Below, in pieces: positions 44,392-52,902 of a DNA stretch of 64,000 bases (position 1 is its first letter; each line of letters opens with the position of its first letter). The stretch covers positions 52,524,078 to 52,588,077 of the forward strand of contig OY288241.1 of assembly GCA_958450325.1 (NCBI GenBank). Direction: 5' to 3'. The stretch comes from Agrostemma githago (taxonomy: Eukaryota > Streptophyta > Magnoliopsida > Caryophyllales > Caryophyllaceae). Position numbers and translations under genes: made by a program. The notes below the pieces were generated by a model. It was not told the origin of the DNA. It made no database searches and saw only the letters and a list, made by a program, of their open reading frames with translations.

Positions 44392-44428
44392 TTGCTCGAG
44401 GACGAGCAACGGTTTAGTGTGGGGGATT
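44392..44428 (+). other. AGGA-loop hairpin and polypurine tract of the second Athila family
   Basis: TTGCTCG-AGGA-CGAGCAA (44392-44409) has perfect 7-bp arms and is followed after six bases by AGTGTGGGGGATT (44416-44428), which touches the TGATATGTGC start of the LTR. Adjacency to the LTR makes this the working polypurine tract. Confidence 0.75.
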
Positions 44429-44733
44429 TGATATGTGCAAAATTTAGACCGTTTTTCCTCCCATTTAGACTTGTTTTTCCCTTGTTTTGTGAGATTAGAG
44501 TGCGATTATCGCCTTATTTTGAGTATTTCTCGCATTAGCATCCCTCTTGTGCGTTTTACGTATTTTTGGTAGTTTTTCTATCAATTTTGAAAGGATTTGG
44601 CACCGAAAGCATGATCGAGCTTCCACGAGCACAAGAGAGGGGAATATCGTCCAAGAGTAAAGCACAAAAACTTAAAGTTCGAAGCCATCCAATCATACGA
44701 CGAAGAATGAGACAAGAGAAGAGGCCAGAAAAC

Positions 44734-45035
44734 CATCGGGTGAAGTTTCACCCGATGAGAAATGACTGGGCGAAGTTTCGCCCAACGACAATTTCACCTT
44801 TCCGAAGATCTTCATAAAAGCTTCTCCACCGGGCGAAACTTTCACCCATCGGGTGAATCGCCCGACGGTAAAGACGTCCAAAAACGCAAAATTGGGAGAA
44901 GTTCACCGGGTGAAGTTTCACCCGGCGGTAATGACTCGTGCATGGTAGATCTCAAAGGGTGAAAGTCTCACTAATGGAGCAAAAAGTTGGATTTTGGCTT
45001 TGGGTTAAGGATTCATTAAGGCTTTACTATATATA
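44734..45035 (+). promoter_or_regulatory. Palindrome cluster and TATA box of the second Athila LTR
   Basis: Four related inverted repeats lie within 200 bp. CATCGGGTGAA with a GT spacer has perfect 11-bp arms (44734-44757). TGGGCGAA-GT-TTCGCCCA is at 44767-44784, a weaker one is near 44829-44846, and CCGGGTGAA-GT-TTCACCCGG is at 44906-44925. The change from GGGTGAA/TTCACCC to GGGCGAA/TTCGCCC keeps pairing. TATATATA follows at 45028-45035. Confidence 0.6.
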
Positions 45036-45801
45036 TGTATACCTTAGTTAGTTGCACATTATCATCCATTAGACAACTCCATTATCACACTACTTACCAT
45101 CCATTTAGTAGATCATTCTAGTAGTAATTCTATTAGTTCTCAACAATTCCATTACCTTAGATAGTAAGCTGGTAGTAGATCTTCATAATTTTCATCATTA
45201 ATTCTCTAGATTTACATTCAAGCTTTGTAGAATTCAAGTTTTTATTGAAGATTCTAGGAGATATTATAGGATTAGTGACAAACCCTTTGTCCTCTTCATC
45301 AAGCTTCATCTTAATTATTTATACAATCTTCTTCTTTTTTCGTTGATCTTCATAGTTGGTATATTTCTCTTCCTCTTCCTAATCTCTAGACTAGATTTAA
45401 TATTGTTCTTTCATTATTCTTTTGTTTTGATCGTCTTTATTTATCGTTCTTAGATCGTTTTATGGTTTGTTTGGTTGATTGCAATTTTATTTATCGTCTT
45501 GTTGTTATTTTCCTTAGATTTCATTTGGATTGTTCTTAGATCATTTTTATTGCCATTTTTATTGTTTTTTTTATTCTCATTTATTTCACTTTTATTGTTT
45601 TTAGATCGCTCTCTAGTTTATTTAGTAGATCACAATTTTCCTTATTGTTTTGTTGTTAATTTCTCTAGATTTAATTATTATGCATGTTTTAGTTGTTTTC
45701 TCCTTTGCTTTTGTTTTATTAGTTACCATTATGCATTGTGAGTAGATTTCTTGTTGGGGGGTTAAGGGAGGTGGATCTTGGATTATTTGAATTGAGGAGT
45801 T

Positions 45802-46363
45802 TTTTATTGAAGTGAAGATCAACATCATTAATAATAAGTCCTCCGACATCTACAAATGATGTCAAAATGAACTGAATACAGATTTGTAAAAAATAAATAA
45901 AGAACATCTTTGAGACAAAGATCGCTACTAGAGTAACGCGCTTCTGCACAACCTTCTATATATCGTTGTTTATTGACACAGCCTTTCGCGAAGGAATCTA
46001 TAGATCTGATGAAATAATCTCCAAAAATATGAACTTTCTCTAGTTTGATAAATAGTAGACCGAGAGCTGACCTCAATTGTATCACCGTATGTAGAAATTT
46101 CATTGCTCTCATGATCTTGCACATAGTTCTTGATAAATCCAAGACTTATACTAATGTAAAGGTCTGAAACCGCAAAATAAAGGAAAATACCTCGAAATAA
46201 AGGACGAAAAAACAACTCTCATAAAAAGAGAGACTTTTATTTAAGAGTTCGATTATCAAGAATTGGAAATTAAACAATTTTTGGGGCTTGCCATCGATTA
46301 ATTATCGATGGAGGCCTCGGATGAAGGAAAAAGCTAGTTTTTTTTAGAGGAGGAGGAAAACTC
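45802..46363 (-). mobile_element. Short retroposon or processed copy inside the Athila LTR
   Basis: The insert is flanked by the direct repeat TTGAATTRAGGAGTT (45787-45801 and 46364-46378, one mismatch). On the minus strand it ends CTTCAATAAAAAAC, a poly(A) signal with a very short A tail next to the target copy. Target copies of about 15 bp and an A-tail suggest LINE-driven retroposition of a transcript. It holds a 104-codon frame (IMRAMKFLHTVIQLRSALG...) I do not recognise. No clear pol III boxes are seen, so SINE status is open. Confidence 0.6.
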
Positions 46364-46900
46364 TTGAATTAAGGAGTTCTGGTTGGTAGCTTGCTTGTTC
46401 GTTTATTTTGCTTATGGTTGTTGTGTCATTGTTGTTTTAGTCCGGCCAACTAGACCGACCTTGACTCATTTCTATCAATATGGGGAAACTCGGGGTAGAA
46501 ATTACCTTAACTTGAGACTCACCCTTCTTCACCGCTAAAGCGGGTTTTTAGGTGAGTTGCGCGAAGAAACCAAAAGGTGGCACTCTCCCTATACTAATGT
46601 TGTGAACGACCCGATTCCGATTTTCTTAGACCCCATTTTCCGATTCCAGACTTCCCCCTAACACCCTTTCCATATTTGATCATCTCTCGTTATTTATTGC
46701 ATTGTAGTATAGACTCGACCCTTAAAACCCCCATTAGATCCCAAATACGTCGCTTTTACACAATTTCATTCTGTATCCCTGTGGACTGATCTCGACTTAC
46801 CACGAATACACTAGATGTTTTTGTGTTATTACGAGTCTATAAATATTGTTTAACCCCCTATCCATCGTTAACGACTGATCCCGATTGGGGCGCGTCAAAA

Positions 46901-46918
46901 TGGCGTCATTGTTGGGGA
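46901..46918 (+). other. Primer-binding site of the second Athila family
   Basis: TGGCGTCATTGTTGGGGA differs from the primer site of the other Athila element by C-to-T changes only (CGCC to CGTC, GCCG to GTTG), the pattern expected from deamination of methylated cytosine. Confidence 0.7.
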
Positions 46919-47039
46919 GAACGGCCAGTAATTGAGTTTTAAGCTTTTGTGCTTGGTTATTTCCTTTTGTTTTATTTTTTTTCCCCTTTTTCCTAGTACC
47001 GTTAGGTGCTAGGAGACTTACCGTTTTAAATTGAGTTTT

Positions 47040-47476
47040 ATGTCCAGGAATAAGTCATCGCTCTTGTGGTTCGATCCGAAGCCGGAAAGGACTTTTAAAG
47101 CATTGCGATTTCAGGAAAATATCTCAACCACTATTATTCCACATCCTTCATTATCACCTCCTAACCTTAATCCCATTCTACCACCTACACCTTCTACACC
47201 AAATAATTCCATCCCAAATAATCCTTCTACATCATCTACATCACAAAATTCACCACCAACCCCACCATCACCAAAAACTCCACCACCAAATCCAAATCTA
47301 ACCCCTCCAAATCATCCAAATCCAAATCCACCATCACCACCAATCTAACCAGTTGCAGCCCTAGGTTCCCATTCTCAACTTACACACGAAGAAACAACTT
47401 CACCAACTGATTTTGGGGAGATACCCGAAAATTATGAATTGAAGGCTTCTTTAACAAATGCGGTTCAACAAGATAC
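47040..47476 (+). pseudogene. N-terminal gag remnant of the second Athila family
   Basis: ATG at 47040 opens MSRNKSSLLWFDPKPERTFK, followed by a long proline/asparagine/serine-rich stretch and a TAA at about 47346. The frame resumes with DFGEIPENYELKASLTNAVQ, matching the NNFEIKTSLIQFVQQ start of the gag core in the other Athila element. It is cut at about 47476, where copia sequence begins abruptly. No target duplication is visible at this junction, so end joining after a deletion is likelier than clean insertion. Confidence 0.7.
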
Positions 47477-48950
47477 TTTCCATGGGCTTTCTAAGGCTAT
47501 GAACTCCGACTCCATGGTCGAATCAGATATACAAGTTTTCTTCTTTGAAGCCCATGAGATAGCTCCAGCACCAAGTAAGAACACCCATCCAGATGTGGAT
47601 GAATGGTCCTCCAATGGTCCTCCAAGTTGGTGATCCAACTAGCATTCGAATAACCTTCCAAAACCGAAGGAAATCCGATGTAGTGCAAACTATAATTTAT
47701 GGTTTGCTTTTAAGTATCTTATACACATTTAATAGCAACCCAATGCACGAGGCTAGGATTACTTATGTATCTACTCAAATTGCCAATGGCAAATGCAATA
47801 TCCGGTCGAGTACTTGTCATAGCATAAATCAAACACCCAATCAATTGTGAATACTTGAGTTGTTATACCGCTTCACCTTTATTGGGTAAAAGCTTCACAC
47901 TCGGATCCATTGGTGTGCTTACCGGAGAACAATTATCGTGATTGAACCTCTTTAACAATTTCTCGATGTAATAAGATTTCGACAAAGAGAATCCCTTGTT
48001 CTCATGCTTGATCTTTATGCCAAGTATAACGTTCGCCTCCCCCGTATCCTTCATGTCGAAGCATGATGACAAAAATTCCATAGTAAGGTCAACTTGACTT
48101 TGGTTGTTACCAAAGATCAACATGTCATCAACATGTAGACAAATTATGACCACATTACCGGTTTCATCAAATTTGCTATACACACACTTATCCGATTGGT
48201 TAAGTTTATACCCATTGGATAAAACAACCTCAGCAAACTTACAATGCCATTGTTTCGGAGCTTGCTTGAGTCCGTACAATGATTTTATGAGCTTACACAC
48301 CTTATGCTCGTTATGGGCATTATGAACCCTTCCGGTTGCTTCATATAGACTTCCTCATCGAGCTCACCATTCAAGAACGCTGTCTTGTTATCCATTTGAT
48401 GGATCAATAGATTATGAATAGCCATTAGTGCTATCAACAATCTAATAGTGGTGATTCAAGCCACGGGAGCATAGGTATCGAAATAATCAATCCCTTCCTT
48501 TTGTCTAAAGTCTTGGATAATAAATCTAGCTTTAAACTTGTTGATTGTACCATCGACTTTCATCTTCTTCTTAAAGATCCACTTGTAACCCAATGGTTTA
48601 CAACCATTAGGCAAATCCGCAAGTACCCAAGTGTGGTTGCTCATTATGGAATCTATTTCATCGTTCACCGCCTCCTTCCAAAAGGAATAATCATGAGACT
48701 TCATAGCCTCATCAAAGGTCTTAGGGTCCTCATCCATGTGAAAACAATATGGATAATAGTTCTCACATCTATCCCTAGAACCTTCAACCAAATAGGTGTG
48801 AAAGTCGGGACCAAAAGATTTTGCAATCCTTCCTGTCTTAATCCTTCGAATTTCGGGTGGTTGAACCACTTGATTAGTTACATTGTCACTTTCATCAATA
48901 TCTCTACTCGATCTAGGTACAAGATCCCTAGGCTTCGGCATTGATGAGAA
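47477..48950 (-). pseudogene. Copia reverse transcriptase and RNase H
   Basis: The RT starts with FWKEAVNDEIDSIMSNHTWV and LADLPNGCKPLGYKWIFKKK, then FKARFIIQDFRQKEGIDYFD and TYAPVA (48941-48456). After an unreadable stretch (48300-48456) it resumes CKLIKSLYGLKQAPKQWHCK, with CLHVDDMLIFGNN holding the YVDD-type catalytic pair, and DMKDTGEANVILGIKI. RNase H follows: SQLIGCLIYAMTSTRPDIAF and, after frameshifts, SWASKKKTCISDSTMESEFI, ending at the junction. Multiple stops and frameshifts show that it is inactive. Confidence 0.88.
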
Positions 48951-49445
48951 TCAATTCTCATCGAATATCGCATCCCTTGACTCAATAACGGTGTGAACCG
49001 AAATAGAGTCATTAGGTTCAATGACATAGAACCTATAAGCCTTGGAATGCGCCGCATATCCAATGAATATGCAATCGATACCCCTTTTCCCCAAGGTTTT
49101 AGTCTTGGGATCGTGTAGTCTTACGACCGCCCGACAACCCCAAACTCGAAGATAATTCAAGTTTGGTTTCCTTTTGTACCATAGTTCAAATGGGGTTTCC
49201 TTAGCTTATTCCTTTTATAGGGAATCCTATTTAGCAAATAGCAAGCCATTAACATGGGTTCACCCCAAAACCCGTCTCTTAATCCCGAGTAAGACAACAT
49301 GAAATTAACCGTTTCTTTTAGTACTCTATTTTTCCTCTTCGCTACACCATTGAGTTGTGGTGTATAAGGAGAAGTAACTTCAAAGATACCACAAGACTCG
49401 AAATATAATGGATTGTAATACTCACCACCTCTTTCGGTGCACAAC
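48951..49445 (-). pseudogene. Copia integrase, C-terminal half
   Basis: CTERGGEYYNPLYFESCGIF carries the second catalytic region (D replaced by E in the usual SDRGGE-like motif), followed by SPYTPQLNGVAKRKNRVLKE with the catalytic Glu (normally AERKNR, here AKRKNR, so changed). YLRVWGCRAVVRLHDPKTK and GIDCIFIGYAAHSKAYRFYV form the plant copia GKGY-type C-terminal region. One frameshift near 49158 separates the parts. The N-terminal zinc region and first catalytic Asp are missing. Confidence 0.85.
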
Positions 49446-50194
49446 CTTTCGGTGTCTTGTTAGACTTGCTTTGAGTGTTATTATAAGGACGTTTATCTTC
49501 CCCTCAAAGTTTTGCTAGGAACCCTCACCTGACTCCATCATATTGACCAAGGAGGATCCCATCACTTTCTTCCCCTTGTTTTTGCCACTATCTTGCGCCT
49601 TGAGAGACTCCTCAATGCGGAAATGGCTACCAAGTTGAACTAGTATCAACTCTTCTTTTTTCTGCTTTAACATGTGCCTAAAATCCTTTCAAGAAGGCGG
49701 CAACTTGTCTATGATACTAGACACCGAGATGGATTCATCTATCTCCATTTTATATTGTGCAAATTGACCCAAAATCCTGAGCAATTCATTATATTGTTCC
49801 ACAACCGATCGAGTATCGACTTGTTTATAATTCATAAAATTACCAACTAGGAACTTCTTACTAGAAGCATCTTCATCCATATATTTCGACTCCAATTAAT
49901 TCCATAAGTCCTTAGCGGACTCTACATTTTGATAAATGTCAGAAAGAGAGTCGGATATACCATCCAAGATGTGACCACGACAGATGTAGTCATCATCAGC
50001 CCACTTGTTCCTCTTGCGGTTGATCTCCGCAAGAGTTTCATCACCCACGATCTCCGGCGTCGGTGTACTAAGCACGTACACAACCTTCAAAGTAGTGAGA
50101 AGTAAAGCATCTTCTTTTGCCAACGTCGGAAATCCACCCCCTCGAACTTGTCAAGCTTTTCAAACTTTGTTGTCATATCCTTAATGGACTCCAT
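49446..50194 (-). pseudogene. Copia gag (UBN2-type)
   Basis: ATG at 50194 opens MESIKDMTTKFEKLDKFEGV. After a frameshift near 50130 it reads LLLTTLKVVYVLSTPTPEIV, DDDYICRGHILDGISDSLSD and IYQNVESAKDLWN, then (past a stop at 49896) ESKYMDEDASSKKFLVGNFM and YNELLRILGQFAQYKMEIDE, ending KKEELILVQLGSHFRIEESL. This is the well-known plant copia gag. The zinc knuckle expected after GKKVMGSSLVNMME is not found. Confidence 0.85.
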
Positions 50195-50328
50195 CTTCAA
50201 AATCAGAAAATACTCTTAAGAATGTTGATTTCTTTGTGACATCGTAGATGAAGATGGAACAAAAGCGGTATTGACAACGCAATCAAATCGCGTTGAACAC
50301 ACTTTCCTTAAGAATATTTTGACCCTAC

Positions 50329-52496
50329 TGTAGACACCCAGATTTGGACCTGGTGGCTGCAGGAGTGCCCAGCAAACACCCGATGACGATCGGACTGCAA
50401 CGCGACGCGAGTTTGCGATGTTTTATATAGTTTTTTTATAGAACGGATCAAATAATTACTCGAAAAGATTAAATTAACATCAAGGCAACCTTAGTCGTGT
50501 TATTACAGTCGCGTCGACACTAATTAGAGTCAATTTCAACACCGGGACTCCGAATCGGTCCCGAAATGCACAAAGTCAAACCCGAGTCAGCACCAAGCGA
50601 ACCTCGGGATGCACACCCGAGGCCCACTCGGCGCAACAGCGCGCTAGGTCAAGGAGAAAACTTACCCTCCAAGCTTACAAATGATACGCACACTCTCGGT
50701 TTTGGAAAGTATCAAAATCGAATCTTCAAAATCCTGAACGCCTTGTACCAAGTGTCCTAGCCCTCACACGCAAGGACCCAGGTGCCTGAGAACAGGTGCG
50801 CCTAGACTCAGGCGTCCATCCAAGCGACGTGAGCCGAAAACAACTATAAATACCCCCTCCACCCCATTCATTCGACACAACATCTTATCATTCTCTTCTC
50901 CCTTTACTCATTACGAGTTTCTCTCGCTTGGGCTCGCACTCCGACACCCAAAGCAAACGATCCACTCGATCGTAGTCCCAATAAGCGAAATCGACGCTAC
51001 TCCTCACCTTCTAGCACTCCACTCGATCCCGAGGTGCCTGTGTTCGACTAGCTACAACGAGTCTAGTAACGAAGTTCTGCCGGATTAGCCGCAGAACCAG
51101 CAAGTGGTAACGGAACTCTGCCGGATCAGCCGCGGAACAAGCAAACGGTAACGGAACTCTGCCGAAATCACAAGGCAAGCTAGGAGGATCCGCTTTTTGA
51201 AGTCAAAACGTCACTAGGTTGTCATCTAAACAAAACTTTACATTTCTGTACTTTTACTATGCACTATGATAATGTCAAACGTAGAAACTAGGTCCGTAAC
51301 ACGTACTAAAACACGTAACATCCCAACTTCAACCATATACACTAAAATACCTTAAATAGATCCGAGTAGTTCCGAGATTCGTTCTCAACTATCTATGCAT
51401 CATGTCCTGTTTAGCGTATACTCCGAGGGTGCAACTCCTCACAATGTGATTTACTTACATTTCGCATTTACCGCTTTCGTATGATTTATTGCTTTTATCA
51501 CCTTAAAATCGCATGCTCTAAATCATCTAGCGCGGAATTCAAAACGTAAACAAGCTAAAATTGAACAAAGCGCTGGTCGGTTTCCGTATTAGTCCCGGTG
51601 CTCACCTTACAGGGTTCGACGTAATCCTATTAATACCGAGCCGACGCATCTTAAGCAGAATACCAGGTAAGGTATACAACGAGAATGACTAATACCCGTA
51701 TTATCACGTTAAAACTGATTTGCTAATACGTATAATATTAGTACTCTCTACACTCCTATGTGTATCTTTTCATGGCCTGCTTGTCTCGTGAAATCGCATG
51801 CAAAGAATGTAAATACACCTACTTCGACGACAAAGCTTACTTGTCTTTAAACAACCGATGTAGCAAAGATATAGGGTTAAAACAATGGATGTTGCATTAC
51901 TTCCACAACAAGGGAACAAAGTTATCAGCCCACCAATTGATTAGTAGAGGCTGCTACGTGCGGACGGGATTGGGTGTCGATGTCTAGAGGGCGTTGGCTT
52001 CCCAATACGTACCCTCACCACTTACTCAGAATCGAAGGTTTCCGGATGTCTGAAACCATTGGCAATGAGAGTCATTCCAGGCATGGAGTGCTTAAGGGTA
52101 CAACTCTTTATATTTAGGTCCCGTGCCACTCAGCTTTGCGCCGGCTAAGGATCAAAGTTTACTTGAACGGTTTCCGAGTCCCCATAACTGACTCGGTGGC
52201 AACTCCACAAATCGGCAACGAATTCGGTTCACCAAAAAGGTCGCCTTACCAAACTTATTGGCCTTTAAACATTTACAACCACGACTCGATCGATTCTAAC
52301 GGAAACATGGGTGCCCACACCCGTCTAGTACAAGTCCAGAACGTCATCCGAATCGAGGTCCGAGACATTGCCCCGAACGCGAGATCGGACCGGCCCCCGA
52401 CCGGGAGGGTGCCGTGTCGGTGGCCGCAGCGATGAAACCGGGTCGGTCGCGCGTAGGCGCGCGCGGGGCGCCTGGCTGTGCGGACGGACGTCCACA
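50329..52496 (+). repeat. 5' LTR of the Tat/Ogre element (2168 bp)
   Basis: It runs TGTAGACACCC...ACGTCCACA. It differs strongly from the other Tat LTRs except at the ends and in the conserved block (51950-52060). TATAAATA is at 50845-50852. The last 200 bp are unusually GC-rich (for example GCGCGTAGGCGCGCGCGGGG near 52450), in contrast to its AT-rich surroundings. A hairpin with arms CCTCGGG and CCCGAGG lies near 50602-50622. Confidence 0.88.
50845..50852 (+). promoter_or_regulatory. TATA box of the Tat/Ogre 5' LTR
   Basis: TATAAATA is followed by CCCCCTCCACCCC, the same TATA-then-C-rich arrangement as in the other Tat LTRs. Confidence 0.55.
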
Positions 52497-52499
52497 GTT

Positions 52500-52517
52500 T
52501 GGCGACTCCGCTGGGGA
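52500..52517 (+). other. Primer-binding site of the Tat/Ogre element
   Basis: TGGCGACTCCGCTGGGGA lies three bases after the LTR end. This word is the usual primer site of Ogre/Tat elements (reported as complementary to tRNA-Arg) and supports the lineage call. Confidence 0.85.
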
Positions 52518-52902
52518 TATGGAAACAAGTTTCCAGCGGTAGTATCATATGGCGACTAACTAAATAATAGTAGTCTCGATAAAAAAAACACGACATTATC
52601 ATTTTCAAAACTGGTTCCTTCAAGAACTGTGCTTCTTTTGCAAAAAACCCCATTTACACTTTTGCTATCGTCGAGTCCTCGACATGAACGTAGCAACACA
52701 TTTTCACGTCACAAACGATGTCACTACACCATCGTAACACCGATTTTTACAAGCTCCCCACCTTCAAAAGACGAGTTCTTATTCTCAAAACCCATCTATT
52801 TTCAAACGCATCAAAGCCCTTTTGATTCCGAGCCGGGATCGAGATCTATTTCTTACGTCGTATAACCGTGTGATTAACTGTCTGTGTTAGTTACTAGGGT
52901 TG

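Larger units (their letters stand above)
42241..44428 (+). mobile_element. 3' internal region of a second Athila-type family
   Basis: This non-coding region is organised like the 3' part of the minus-strand Athila element: ACGTGATTA hairpins (42491-42607), an A-rich stretch with repeated CAAAAA words, an AGGA-loop hairpin with AGTGTGGGG (42758-42791), then 1.6 kb further an AGGA-loop hairpin and polypurine tract (44392-44428) abutting an LTR. No intact env-like frame is visible. The left boundary is unclear. Sequence identity with the minus-strand element is limited to these landmarks, so it is a different family. Confidence 0.75.
44429..46897 (+). repeat. LTR of the second Athila family, carrying a retroposon insertion
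   Basis: It begins TGATATGTGC directly after the polypurine tract and ends GCGTCA, three bases before the primer site at 46901. Length is 2469 bp, or about 1890 bp without the insertion at 45802-46363 and its second target copy. TATATATA (45028-45035) marks a promoter, preceded by palindromes at 44734-44925. It is flanked on the left by a 3' internal part and on the right by a 5' internal part. Confidence 0.85.
47477..50328 (-). mobile_element. Truncated Ty1/copia retrotransposon
   Basis: On the minus strand the order is gag, a shortened zinc-knuckle/protease region, integrase, reverse transcriptase, RNase H, the copia order (integrase before RT). Both LTRs are missing or unrecognisable. On the right it is interrupted by the Tat LTR at 50329; on the left it ends within RNase H at 47477. 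The zinc knuckle, protease and integrase N-terminus are deleted around 49445-49600. Confidence 0.88.

Noticed and set aside
46140..46180. Possible pol III B box in the small retroposon
   Set aside because: The word GGTTTCAGACC fits the consensus poorly and no box A is found at the right distance.
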